Of a stretch of 64,000 nucleotides of DNA, positions 46,225-57,440 are shown piece by piece. The stretch is taken from NCBI GenBank assembly GCA_012064415.1, contig SSNU01000087.1:70489-134488 (forward strand), written 5' to 3'. Under the pieces are notes generated by a model. It searched no databases, was not told the origin of the DNA, and worked only from the letters and a program-made list of their open reading frames with translations. This stretch comes from Gyrodactylus bullatarudis (taxonomy: Eukaryota > Platyhelminthes > Monogenea > Gyrodactylidea > Gyrodactylidae). Position 1 is the first letter of the stretch; each line of letters begins with the position of its first letter. The translations under genes and the position numbers were made by a program.

Positions 46225-46840
46225 ATAGAAATAAAAGATATATTAACACCAAATACGTATTTCTTAAAGGATCATCAGTGGTATCACTTTAAAAATGATA
46301 AGAGTTAAATAATTCAATGAAAATAATAATTTACAATTTTGAAAGAAATAGTAAAAGTTCAAGAATTAAGAATATATGCAAGCTGAAAAAACACCAAAAC
46401 TCTCCATTAAATAGCAACAGTGGAGAGAAAAGTGAAAGAGCTCACATAGGCCAAGGTAGTTGAAGATTATATGAATAGTTTTTCTGAACGCATAGATTAG
46501 GTTTGTATTGATTAATAAAGAATTTCTCTTTAACCCGTACATCTATGCTGTCATCCCCAGGGTTTTTGTATAAAACGGAAAAATTTGAAATTGAAGCTAC
46601 GTGGTTTTCCTGCTTAAGATGTCTAGTTACCGCGGTATCCTTAGATGATCATTGGATTTTGTAGACAATTTCCTAATAGTTCTTCCTATGTACGTAGCTC
46701 CACAATCACACTGGAATTGATAAACTAATAGAGTCTTCTCTTCAGGCTTGAGTAAATCCTTATGTATCAAACTGAACAATCTCTGTGTTTTAAATACATT
46801 TTCAATTGTATATTATTATAATTTTGATTGAATAATAAAT
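46225..46840 (-). pseudogene. PLE-A endonuclease end plus tail
   Basis: Minus strand: thumb end (FKTQRLFSLIHKDLLKPEEK), QCDCGATYIGRTIRK, then LKQENHVASISNFSVLYKNP and DDSIDVRVKEKFFINQYKPN with a frame break in the middle, followed by hairpin and hammerhead. It is 5'-truncated near 46840, typical of this family. Confidence 0.8.
46248..46282 (-). ncRNA. Hammerhead-like ribozyme, family 1, intact core
   Basis: Stem I extends to 7 bp with wobbles (GATACCA/TGGTGTT). Core CTGATGA and GAAA are intact. Stem III is ATACGTAT, a different palindrome from the ATGTACAT of other copies, so both halves changed together. Stem II has at most one A-U pair. Confidence 0.6.
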
Positions 46841-46993
46841 CTAAATTACAAATGATCTTATAATGGTTTATCAAGTTTTTCCTTGAAATCACTTGCTAAG
46901 AATTGGGGTTTATATCCATGAACTTTTTTTTATTCTGAAAATATAGAATCTGAGGAATGCTGACCAATGCTCTTCGGGCTGTGAGGAATACAT

Positions 46994-47400
46994 CTATTGT
47001 TGGTTACCGGTTGGTAACCCTTTTCTCTGTTTACCCGTTTTCTTCTGTTGCTTAGGTGATGTGCAGAGGTTTCTTTTTCGCGTCGGAGTGGGGGTGTTCA
47101 CTTCTGGTTGTGAAAAAATCTCTTTCATCATCATGGCTTGCATTTGGTTAACGGTTGCCAGGGGACCGTTGGCTTGTATGAATAGTTTTATTTGGGCTTT
47201 TGCAACTAGAGGAAGTATTATCAACTAATGTTGAGGTTTGAGTTGTAGTCAACGTAGTTGCTAGGCCGTGATTGCCGATTTTACTGGTTTGGTTTTGTGT
47301 AGATGAGAAGATTGGATCGTTTTCGGTTGTTGCTATGTCAATTGGTGCTGGAGTGGGGTTTTTTTATTTGTAAAACATTGATTGTCATTTTTAGAGCTGA
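46994..47400 (-). pseudogene. Unidentified Thr/Lys-rich coding remnant
   Basis: Two overlapping minus-strand frames: one Thr/Ser/Asn-rich (NPTPAPIDIATTEND onward), one ending in TPTPTRKRNLCTSPKQQKK. The GC content is higher than around it, suggesting former coding. It may be an ORF1 or basic tail of a retroelement; I do not recognise a family. Confidence 0.35.
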
Positions 47401-47504
47401 AGCAAGATAGTAAGCTGGAATGATTTAAATTACGATAATTGTAGTGACAGTTTTAATCAATCATGAGTAATATTTATCAATTTATTAAGTTAGCATACAA
47501 ACTC

Positions 47505-47600
47505 TGAATCGGTAAATTTCTAGAATTACTTGTAAAAAGCCTCAATCAGTAAAAAGTTAGTACACTAAACTTCCTAAAAAATGTATTATCCGAAAAATAA
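47505..47600 (+). repeat. Dispersed repeat R3, degenerate copy
   Basis: GGTAAATTTCTAGAATTACT...AAGCCTCAATCAGTAAAAAGTTAGTAC parallels 17797-17880. Confidence 0.4.
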
Positions 47601-47898
47601 TCGATCGAAATATTTCTACCTGATTACTCATGAGTACGTCCATTAATTTTCAAACATATTTTTAGAACCTCGTGTGTTCTGAAGCGCCAAATAAGGCTTG
47701 AACTTCACAATAAAATAATAAAAAATTGTATTTTGGCAAATTTACACACGAATTTGTATTCAATTAAAATGAGTGCGAACGGTCTAAGCGTAACTCATCA
47801 GAAAACTATGCAAATTGGATAGAAACGCGCTGCGTAAAATTAACTATAGAATAAACCCTAGATTTTTTAATGTCAAAAAATTATAGAAAATTAAAAAT

Positions 47899-50437
47899 TT
47901 ATTCATCATAATTTATGAAAAAATTCTCCTCTTGAACATCCATGTTTAAACTTCGCAATAGCTCAAGTGATCCTTTCAATTCTAACAAATTAAAGCTTCG
48001 CTTCAGAAAGTCAATATCTCGAACTATCTCTCGGGATATGTCAGGATCGACTTGATCTTGTATAGGAATCAATCTTGTCTTTAACCAGCATTTTCTGATC
48101 ATCTCATATTGTCCTACGAAGTTATGGCTGCCTCCAGAATATCACTTAATTTGACATGCTTTGAAAACTCCTTGAGTCTTACATGTCTTGATTCTTCTTG
48201 ATCTTCTGATTCTATCGATTGCCTTGACCTAACTGCTCTTGAATTTCTTAACGATTCTCGCATCAATTGGTTGTATAACTGAGGTACAGTTAGGTGGAAG
48301 CATAATCAGCTAAAGAAAATAAATGTGTGATAAAAATGTTCAATTCTTCTTAATTTAAATTAAACTTACTTTGATATTTTCCAGATAGCCGTTCAAAAGT
48401 CTAGGCTTTCTGTGACCATTTGCTCCGTATATAAATGGGAGGATCTTCCTATCTGTCATTTTGAGCCTTTCGTCCCAATCTATCAGGAACTCAAGAAATA
48501 AATCTTGATTCATCCAGGCAGATAATCGACCTGATCGAATAAGTCGTCTCTTCCCCGTAGTACTCGAGGACAATTCGACTTTCCGATTACCATGAGCTTC
48601 TTCTTCTCTCCATTAGCGCTACAAGCGAATACGACGGTGAGAAGTTCTTTGTTCACCTTAAAACCTGGAACTGAAGATCCTATAAATATTCAATCAAGCA
48701 GTTAATCAACTGTCGATAATTTACGAAAACAAACCCTTCTGTACAACGAAACGGTTTCTCGTTTCATAGAGAAACCACGCAGCTTCATCCAGATTCCAGA
48801 TATCACAAGGCTTATACCCATTTGTGAGCTCAGGAAGGCTAAAATGGCTTCAATTTCTTCTATGGGAGCACTCAGTCTTTCTCCCGAAGTCTAAAAACTT
48901 GAACTAATTCAAGTCAAGGAATTGAAAAAACTTAATAGCCTACCTTTCTTAAAGATAGGTTATGGAATTTCATGAACCTTCTTAGAAAAGATTTTGAAGC
49001 CTTGAATCTTTCCAACTCCATATCCTGAGCTACTCTTAGAGAATTGTCTCTCAACTCAGTAAGATTTATGTAATCTTGGCTGATTTGAAAATCCTTGTAC
49101 AGAGCCTGGGAAAGCTGACTCTGACTTTGGATATTAGTCTTGCGAGATTTTTTACCTTCGTCAATAAACGATAGCCAATGAAGTTTCGAGTATTGGTGAA
49201 GACACATCCTTGTTATTGTTATAGATGCCATTATATCTCTTGATGGAATTCGATCTAACATCAGGGCACCTATTAACTGCCGAACGTAAATTGGATTGTT
49301 TCTGGGCTTATACTTAAACATAAAAAAAAGTTGATGAAAAAAGAAAGTGTAAAAATAATAAAAGGCACTCACTTTAGGCAAATAGAATGTAACGAATCGC
49401 ATACCGAAATTTCCTGGGCAGGGAAAATGGAGCTTCTGTATTCGTTCAATCATCAGTGACTCTTTATACCCCCCTAACTCCAATAATTTCTGGCTGAGGC
49501 TAACGAGCCTTTGGTAGGAGGATGCTCTCAAACCGATGAAAGTCAAATCCAAACGAGGAATTTGGCTACATATTGTGTTCATAATCTTCTTGATATCGAT
49601 TGTTGTGTCAAGAAGTACGTTCATATTAGTAATTGTATCAACATTTCTGCAAGTAGATCGTTGATATGAGAACGGAATAAGCTAATGTTATTGTTGAAAT
49701 TGGAAAATTATAAGATGTGATTGTTGAAACATTGAACTCACTCTGATATTTTACCAGACAACAGACAGTCTTCTAATCTGAAAGGCATAATAGCATATGT
49801 CTGAATAGAATATGACTGTTGTTGTTGAACTTGCAATTTACTCAATTATCTTGATAATTTTTCTGAAAACCAAATGGGCACTATTGCAGAGCGTTGTGAT
49901 GAGACCGTTGATCCTCTTTTTGGAAAAATATTCTTGAAAATAAATTTGAGATCCTTGAACTTTAACAGCCACACAAAATTTGGACTTTTTTTTGAAGAAC
50001 GATACATGGAGTAACAAGATGCAAGATTTTTCTAGGATACCTCTTTGACGAAGAAGAGTTATGACTTGAGCTTCACTCTGAAAAATAAATTAGGAGTAAT
50101 GAACATGATAATTCAAACCGCAATCAACCAAACTTACATTGTATAGGTCAATTCCATATTCATCTTGGATTTTAGACATCGTTACGTATCTTGTGTAACC
50201 AGATTGCCTTTTTGACTCGTCTATTATGAACTGAAGTGTCTCCTTATCAATAACAGCTTGTAAAGATTTGTAATGAGAAATTCGTTCACGGATTTGGTAA
50301 TTGAGTTTTTCTAAGGACTCCTTTTCTCTGAACTATTTGATGATGGTAGTTTTGATAACACCGAGTCTTCTTGCACAGTAGTAGGAAACATGACTACTGT
50401 CGTAGATATTATAGAATTCTTGCTTGATAGCGTCCAT
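47899..50437 (-). pseudogene. Jerky/pogo-type (CENP-B-like) transposase, six exons, dead
   Basis: Minus strand from ATG 50437: N-terminal HTH (YYCARRLGVIKTTIIK then a stop), CENP-B-type HTH (FKASKSFLRRFMKFHNLSLR, about 49000), first catalytic Asp in DIWNLDEAAWF (about 48800) and VVFACSANGEKKKLMVIGKS. Next are AWMNQDLFLEFLIDWDERL, ILPFIYGANGH (second Asp replaced by Tyr), LIMLPPNCTSVIQPIDARI (third Asp) and a C-terminus ending NFFINYDE. I place five introns of 53-60 bp (50078-50137, 49313-49372, 48891-48943, 48680-48734, 48310-48369); another likely lies between about 49860 and 49650. There are two frameshifts. TIRs were not found. Confidence 0.8.
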
Positions 50438-51211
50438 GATGATATGTAAAGTCATTCATATTAAGAACCTATTTAAACTTTTTGACCCTAATTTTGATTG
50501 GTCATAAGCAACAATGAGAAGAAAAACTGTGATTGGTTTAAATGACAAGAATTGTCGAATCAAATAAGAATTCATTATTCATTATTCAACATATAATTCT
50601 GCAACTTAAATCATCTTATAGAGCGTAATTTTCTAATACTGATAGCATCTTGAAATGTTCAAATATCTTTCTTCTAACCAAAGATATTTAGATTTGAAAA
50701 TGTTGTTTTTATTAATTTCTTAATAATAAGGGGTTTACATCATCAAAAAAGAGGGATAGAGAAGGAATGTTTGACTGTCATACAAATAGGTACGCAAGAC
50801 GCACCTTGGAAAAATTTTTCTACACTTATTCTACTCCATTACCCAATTTTACTATTTCTGATTACAAATTTTTTTCAATTCTCAATAAGAAATAAGTATA
50901 ATTTTCATTGAGTCTAAATTTTCATCGATAAATATCTACCAAATCATTATCCAAGAAAAATATCAAAGCCTGACAAGAGAGAGCGCTTATCAAATGATGG
51001 AGAGTTGTTATCCAAGAAGAGTTATAACGTAATGCAAACAGATCTTGTCACTATTGTTGATTTAGCAGAAGAATGAGAGAAGACAACCGTCACTGAACAA
51101 TATATATTAATTAATAATCCTTATAATTATGTTCATTCAAACAACTATATCACTATATTCATTCATTGTTTATACTACTTAATCATCCTCTCCGAAAGTT
51201 ATCAAGTAAGA

Positions 51212-51724
51212 TTATATTACGCGGTCTCTTGGCTTCCTCACCCTTCCCGGCCTGGGAACTTCAAGATTTGTACCCTCATCAACAATTGGAGAAGTAACTA
51301 AGGGTTGATGGCTCACTGGTAAGACATCTGCATCATATATTAATCTTGCATTCGCTTCTCTCCAAGTGTGCTGGGAATTTCTCATCACCTCTGTAGGACC
51401 CACCCAGCCCTTCCCTTCTACAAATATCAAAGCCTTTTTGTTTTCAATCTCCTGTAATTTTAAATCCATCTCTGAATTAGGTCTGAAGGCAAAAAACACA
51501 TCATTTGGGGTGAGATCTTTTGAATTAGGTGTTGAGTTTCTATGTGCCACAAATTCATTAATTGCCTTTTTCTTGGTCATTATGGCTGTTTTGGCTAAGA
51601 ACATTCGTAAATCCCGTATAAGTGATTCTACAATCCCATTGGATTGATGGTGACCTGGTGGGGTTTGACATAGAGTAATATTCTTAGCCTCAGCATATTC
51701 CTTAATTTGTAGTGCCACAAACAT
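51212..51724 (-). pseudogene. LTR-element integrase, C-terminal half
   Basis: LCQTPPGHHQSNGIVESLIR holds the last catalytic Glu. TPNSKDLTPNDVFFAFRPN, a C-terminal chromatin/DNA-contact-like region (GKGWVGPTEVM) and a basic Pro-rich end follow. It lacks the HHCC finger and the two Asp residues. The family is probably Ty3/Gypsy by 5-bp duplication and general pattern; BEL is not excluded. Confidence 0.75.
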
Positions 51725-51873
51725 CTAAAGCTGCACAGAATTTATCAATCTTCGTTTCATCTTTGATAATTTTGACCGCTTTGAAATAACGTGCGACCGT
51801 CCAGATGAAATTATCGTAATCTCTAAGTGAATCTGGAATATTTAAAGTCTTTACTATTTCCCATGTCGCCATG
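51724..51873 (-). pseudogene. LTR-element gag N-terminus
   Basis: ATG at 51873 overlaps the last LTR base. About 50 codons follow (ATWEIVKTLNIPDSLRDYDN, ARYFKAVKIIKDETKIDKF), ending where a deletion joins to the integrase in another frame. It is not recognisable beyond position and context. Confidence 0.6.
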
Positions 51874-52004
51874 ATTTAGCAGAAGAATGAGAGAAGACAA
51901 CCGTCACTGAACAATATATATTAATTAATAATCCTTATAATTATATTCATTCAAACAACTATATCACTATATTCATTCATTGTTTATACTACTTAATCAA
52001 TTGT

Positions 52005-53185
52005 TACTCACAAAATATTTTTTCATTATGTCATTGTAAGAAATAAACGGGGGTCTGTAGAATCCAAATTGTGTATTTCCCTAACTCCCACACAAAACTC
52101 AAAACACAGTGTTGGAAAAAAAGGGGGTCTCCCTACAAGATCATTCAATAATAAGCCTGGTTTATGAAATTGAGAAATTGTACATTATACAAGCTTATGA
52201 AGGGGCTTATTTTTCTAGATACTGAGTGATAATATTTATAATTCAATGTACGCAGTGTATACTATTATTTATTGAGCGCTGAATAAAACAATTGAAAATA
52301 AAAAGAGTTATGAAGATCGCGAAAATTCACTAGTGATTCTAAAAAATTTACTGATTCATAGTTTGTGCTGATTCATAATTATAACTCATGATTGATTAAA
52401 GTTGACATGAATTTAAAGACTATCATCATAGGCATATCAGAAGATGAAATTTTTCAATCATCCCAAAAACTATGGATGCTATTATTGTTTTATATTCCAC
52501 TTTCAGCATTAATAGAAAAAAGTTAGTCTTTGATTTTAAAAAAATATTGTTTTCTTGTATTTTTCTTAAGATGATTGTTTTTCCTAAATAAAATTTTCAA
52601 GTAACAAAAAAAGGTACGCATTCGCATTGAAAATTATAAATTAATAGGGTCCACTCCTGAAGTTTCAGAGAAGTTCTATAGAAGTTTTGATCGAAAACTC
52701 TTTGAATCTAGTTTACATTCTAAGAACCTTTTGTAACATTTAAAGAACTTGAATTTAATAAAAAAAAATATTATTAACAGAACATAAGGGTAAAGGAGTA
52801 GTTATTGTGTATAAGGATTATTATTATAAGACATGGTTTGATTTCATCTAAGATGAGAGTAGACTTGGTAGCACTAGGCATTATACTAACCCCTTTGAAA
52901 AATTCGACTTATTTGGAGTTGACTAATCTAGATCAGTATTTCATGAGGATCACACATATACTAATCTTTTTTGCTGAGTTGCCCAGGAGAGAGCCGTACC
53001 AAACGGCCGCACCCTTCTCAAAAATCAAAATTTTCGAAAAAATTATATTCTTGAATAGAGATTTCAATTTTACTTACCTACTTATGAGTAATTAGGTCAT
53101 TATCGAAATAAATAATGATAAAACTTTATTTATCAAACGACTTTTTATGTATATTCTTTAGAACCTTCGGATTTAAATTGATTAT
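52005..53185. other. Non-coding stretch, nothing firm
   Basis: A plus-strand stretch at about 52830-53010 has codon-like character (RHYTNPFEKFDLFGVD in one frame) but no family I can name. Confidence 0.35.
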
Positions 53186-53189
53186 AAGA

Positions 53190-54230
53190 AATTTTGATGA
53201 AACCTAACGTATCATGGGATGATTGTTTTTAAAAATGAACTCTGTTCATCCGAATACTAAGTTTACCATAGAAAAATAGTCCAACGTTATTTTAAGCTTC
53301 CTAGATGTGAAAATGACTAGAAAAGAAGAAGGTCTAATTCAAAGAAACATTTTAAAGAAAATTACTGACAATGGTAAATATGGTTGAAAACACAATTGAA
53401 ATTGAGAAGGCCGAAATTTTTATAAAACTTATCTTATTAATCAAAATTATAACAACATACAATGAACATGAAGTCGAGTATATTGGAAAACGGTTATCCT
53501 GATAAATTTGTAGACAAATTTATCAACTTGTCAGATGATAGAGATGTCGTTGAAAACACAGATGAAGTGGAGAAGACCAAATTTTTATGAAACTTAATTT
53601 CAAAGGAGATGGTTTTAGCAATGATTTGAGCAGAAAGTTAACTGATCTCATCAATCAGCATTATATCAACATACAATAGAAAATCGTATTCAAAACTCAG
53701 AGATTTTTTTACCTAATTCATTAAGATTTACTGAGACCTGAAGAGAAAACTTAATTGATTTATTAATTCCAATGTGACTGTGGAGCTACAATTTTGTACA
53801 ATCAGGAAGTTTTCAACTAGAGTGAACGATCATCTTAAGAAAGACACAGCGGTGACCAGACATCTAAGGGAGGAGACGCACGAAGCTTCAATCTCAAACT
53901 TTTCAAGTTTATACAGAAATGCAAGTAAAGACAGTACAGACGTTTGGGCGAAGGAGAAATTCCTCATCAATAGATATGAACTAAACTTAGGTGTTCGAAA
54001 AAACTATTCTTATAATCTTCAACTACTTTCGTCTATGTGAGTTTTTCACTTTTCTCTCCACTGTTGCTACTTATTGGAGAGTTTTGGTGTTTTTTAGCTA
54101 AAATTTTATTCTGATCTTCTTTGACTTTTAGTATTTCTTCCATAATTTGTAAAATATTATCTTAAATAACTTCTTAACTTTTATCATTATCAATGTATTG
54201 CCACTGATGATGCTTTGTGAATATAATTAT
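53190..54230 (+). pseudogene. PLE-A copy with characteristic lesions, twin of the 62-kb copy
   Basis: Damaged RT end (SFLDVKMTRKEEGLIQRN), duplicated/rearranged thumb, and endonuclease from 53774 with the active site broken (CDCGATI then a shift, IRKFSTRVNDHLKKDTAV). The tail runs to the hammerhead, cut after GAA at 54224. From about 53510 it is nearly identical, lesions included, to the minus-strand copy at 62.94-62.29 and 58.98 kb. Confidence 0.85.
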
Positions 54231-54299
54231 CAATTGTATACTTTAACTAATGATAAACGAGATGTGATGAGTATATTTCAAAATACTTTTTTTGAAAAT

Positions 54300-55235
54300 A
54301 AATTGAGAAAGCTTTGGAAGAATAAATAAACCAACAAGAGACTCAAACTGAACATAATGAATCAAATGTCTAAATAAATGTCAGAATAATATTCATAGTA
54401 GATAGACATTAGAAGAAAGCTGAAAAAACTTGTTAATGAAAAGTATAATGACATAAAATTGAAGGTTGTATTCAAAATCGTAGGTTTGATCAAATTTCAA
54501 CTTTAAAATAGTGATTTCTAGTTCTTTTATGACTTCTTTAATAAGAAATTTTTATCATGAATAAAATAGATTATATTTATAGCTTATTGGAAGGCACGTG
54601 AGTTTACGATTTCTGAATTTTCAATAGGCAATCAGTTTTATTGTTAGATTATTTCTTTCATTTTCCAACTGTGTAGTGAGAATCTTTTGCTTATACAGAT
54701 TCTTTTTTATTCCAGCCTGTCTTACGCATTTTTGTACATAAATCACTTTGGTTAATTTAAAGAATATACTGAATTTACTCTTTCTGTGACATGTTTTTAA
54801 TCTGCATCGACTCTTCGACAGCAGAACCTCGGATACCTGAATTCAAGTGCACCTTGATTCTCATAATTATAGGTCTTATCGTCTATCTTACCTATAATGA
54901 TAAATCATTCAATAAAAATTAATCAGAGCAATAATTTTTCCTCAATTACATTAATCTCAATCATGGGAAGCAGAAACTTCTCGAGCTATAATTATTTAAG
55001 CGGTCTCATAGATAATGTCGAGCAGATCTATAGTATCGTTTGCATAAAAATGCGTGATTTGATCATTGCTTGTAGTAATATCAGCGTCTCTACTTCTCTT
55101 CCTAGTCTCTACAGGTTGGCTGCTACAAACAATAATACATTCACAAAATATTTCAGTTCAAGCCAACAAAAAAATTTTTCAACTAAATCAGAATTTATTT
55201 ATTTATCATATATTATATTTAAAATCATATATTTC
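54300..55235. other. Non-coding stretch, nothing identified
   Basis: No recognisable element. The 119-codon ORF at 54897 has no domain motif. Confidence 0.4.
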
Positions 55236-55237
55236 TA

Positions 55238-55388
55238 TGTTGTGCCTAAAGTGTAACGAATAACCTAAATTGCAATTAATTACACTTTAGATGACTAAAT
55301 GAAATATTTAACCCCCTGTCCTATTTGGTAGGGCTGTTATACAATGTAAAATTCATAAACAATCATTTCCAGGTTTTTAGGCACAACA
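55238..55388. mobile_element. Short MITE with TGTTGTGCC ends
   Basis: This 151-bp unit starts TGTTGTGCCTAAAGTGTAAC and ends TTTTTAGGCACAACA, the same terminus as element B at 28.3 kb including the ATTAATTACACTTTAG block. The interior is mostly deleted, so it is a minimal derivative of that family. Confidence 0.75.
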
Positions 55389-55584
55389 CTTATAATCATA
55401 AAAAAATATGAACCTTGACATACTATATGTTTTTGTACCATAACTATGATAGATGCATGAATAAAATTTACGTAACATGTATATTTAAAGGTACTTCCAC
55501 TCTAGATATACTAGTGATAATCTAAAGAATACTCTCTCTCTAGGGAGAGCCTATTGAGGAGTCCCAATCAGATCAATCTGGCAT

Positions 55585-55630
55585 GTAAGAGGCTGATGAG
55601 AATGCTTGAAATAAAGCACTTATTCCTTAC
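55585..55630 (+). ncRNA. Hammerhead-like ribozyme, family 4 (orphan), intact core
   Basis: Stem I GTAAgaGG pairs with CCTTAC (6 bp with a 2-nt bulge). Core CTGATGA 55593-55599, GAAA 55608-55611. Stem III ATAA/TTAT has loop AGCAC and cleavage base T 55624. Stem II GAATGCTT can form two weak pairs. Upstream ATCTGGCATGTAA is shared with 21.04 kb. Confidence 0.6.
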
Positions 55631-55858
55631 CCATTCGGCATCTTTTTTTACTTACTATATCAAAATTAGTTCCAAGATAGAAACATTATAATTTTATTAA
55701 TATAGTATCAGTAGATTGGAGTGAGAATCAGCCTTATTGATCATTTAACAGCATGACTTATCATTACTTTATTACGATAAAAATATTCACGTAAATTTTT
55801 AAATACGTCCGAAAATCCACATAAATTCATAATTGGGAAAGTAGAAAAATGATATATT

Positions 55859-55899
55859 AACACCAAATGTACATTTCTCAAAGGTTCATCAGTAGTGTC
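55859..55899 (-). ncRNA. Hammerhead-like ribozyme, family 1, intact core, 7-bp stem I
   Basis: Stem I GACACTA/TGGTGTT (7 bp with two wobbles), core CTGATGA, GAAA, palindrome ATGTACAT, cleavage base T. It belongs to the best-preserved PLE-A copy and is the best candidate for activity, with weak stem II as the caveat. Confidence 0.6.
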
Positions 55900-56063
55900 T
55901 CTTTGATAATGATAAAAGTTAAAAGATGAATGAAAATAATAATTTACAAATTATGAAAGAAATAGTAAAAGTTTTAGAAATAAGAATAAATGCAAGCTGA
56001 AAACTTTCCAATAAATAGCAACAGTGGAGAGAAAAGTGAAAAAGCTTACATAGGCCAAGGTAG

Positions 56064-57440
56064 TTAAAGGTTATAGAAATAATTCTTTTGAACACATAAG
56101 TCTGGTTTATATAAATTTATGAAGAATTTCTTCTTCACCCAAACGTCTGTACTGTCATCACTCGGGTTTTTGTATAAAATTGAGAAATTAGAAATTGAAG
56201 CCTCATGCCCTTCCTGTCTAAGATGCCTAGTTATGGCTGTATCTTTCTTAAGGTGATCGTTCCCTCTAGTTGACAACTTTCTGATTGTACGTCCTATATA
56301 ACAAGATCCGCAGTCACATTGAAATTTACAAATCAATAGAGCCTTCTCTTCAGGTCTCAGTAAATCTTTGTGAATCAAATTGAACAATCTCTGAGTTTTA
56401 AATACAATTTTCAATTGTATGTTGTTATAATGTTGATTGATGAGATCAGTTAACTTTCTCCTTAAATCATTACTAAAACCATCTCCTTTGAAATTAAGTT
56501 TCATGAAAATTGTGGTCTTCTCAACTTCATCTGTGTTTTCAACGACATCTCTATCGACTGGTAAGTTGATAAATTTGTCCACAAATTTATTGGGATACCC
56601 ATTTTCCATTAAACACAACTTCAAATTCTCTATTTCCTTTGGAATTTCTTCTGGACTCGCTATCCTTCTTATCCTCTTACTCAATCCAATTACTAGACCA
56701 ACTTTATGTGAAATAGGACTAAAACTAGCAAAATGCAGATATTTGCCATTGTCCGTCTTTTTCTTGAAGATGTTTCTTTGAATTGAGCCGTCATCTCTTC
56801 TAGTTAGTTTAACGTCTAGGAAACTCAGAAAATCATTAGATTCTTTTTCCATAGTAAATTTAATATTAGAATGAAACGAATTCATCTTTAAGAAAAAGTC
56901 ATCTGATGATACATTCGGTTTCATCAAAATAAAAGTGTCGTCCACATATCTGATGTACACATCAGTGAAAGAATTAATTGTTTCAGACATTTTATTACGT
57001 TCTAACCAACCTAAAAAGATATCAGCTAAAAGAGGACTTAAAGGTGAACCCATAGCTATACCGTCCTTTTGGATGAACACTTTGTTTTGAAAAGATAGAG
57101 GAACATTTGTACAACAAATCCTGATAAGGTCTGTTATTTCCTTACTCTGCATTTCAAAACCATTATGTTCATCGATAAAAGAACTTATGATAGTTAAAGT
57201 TTCTTCTATAGGTACATTAGGAAATAAAGAACTAATATCTAAAGAAATCATCTCTTTTGAACTTATGTTCAAATCCTTAACTTTTTCAACAAATGAAAAT
57301 GTATCTCTTACAACATATTTAGAATAATGTTCATGGATTGGTTTTAATATATCCATCAACCATTTAGCTAAATTATGTTGTGGACATGACGACATATCCA
57401 ATATCGGCCGAATCGGGAAAGTTTCAGGAACATCCCTCAA
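56064..57440 (-). CDS. PLE-A reverse transcriptase plus GIY-YIG endonuclease, 458 codons open
   Basis: Residues 10-35 are the RPIL...AKWL block before the fingers. Motif A is SLDISSLFPNVP with Asp 68, motif B QKDGIAMGSPLSPLLAD (125-140), and the catalytic YVDD 165-168. Motif D and the FLSFLDVKL block lie near 204-212. The thumb runs to about 360. The endonuclease starts at CDCG (375-378), with YIGRT 381-385 and His/Asp residues of the PLE zinc-binding pattern near 396-412. The penultimate region (DDSTDVWVKKKFFINLYKP) follows. No stops. N-terminal RT sequence is missing, so the frame probably does not make an active enzyme alone. Confidence 0.9.
   Translation of the reverse strand: MRDVPETFPIRPILDMSSCPQHNLAKWLMDILKPIHEHYSKYVVRDTFSFVEKVKDLNISSKEMISLDISSLFPNVPIEETLTIISSFIDEHNGFEMQSKEITDLIRICCTNVPLSFQNKVFIQKDGIAMGSPLSPLLADIFLGWLERNKMSETINSFTDVYIRYVDDTFILMKPNVSSDDFFLKMNSFHSNIKFTMEKESNDFLSFLDVKLTRRDDGSIQRNIFKKKTDNGKYLHFASFSPISHKVGLVIGLSKRIRRIASPEEIPKEIENLKLCLMENGYPNKFVDKFINLPVDRDVVENTDEVEKTTIFMKLNFKGDGFSNDLRRKLTDLINQHYNNIQLKIVFKTQRLFNLIHKDLLRPEEKALLICKFQCDCGSCYIGRTIRKLSTRGNDHLKKDTAITRHLRQEGHEASISNFSILYKNPSDDSTDVWVKKKFFINLYKPDLCVQKNYFYNL

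Larger units (their letters stand above)
51053..52004 (-). mobile_element. LTR retroelement, 942 bp, 128-bp LTRs, ATTGT target duplication
   Basis: Direct repeats 51058-51185 and 51872-51999 differ at about one base and, on the minus strand, begin TGAT and end ATCA. ATTGT flanks both sides (51053-51057 and 52000-52004), a 5-bp target duplication. Immediately inside the upstream LTR comes TGGCGACATGGG, a primer-site-like TGG start. Only gag start and integrase end remain. The LTRs are very short and nearly identical, so it moved recently, presumably using enzymes of another copy. Confidence 0.9.

Noticed and set aside
52830..53010. Possible transposase or host exon (RHYTNPFEKFDLFGVD)
   Set aside because: No family recognised, and stops on either side.
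54897..55256. 119-codon plus-strand ORF
   Set aside because: It runs into the MITE at 55238 and shows no recognisable domain.
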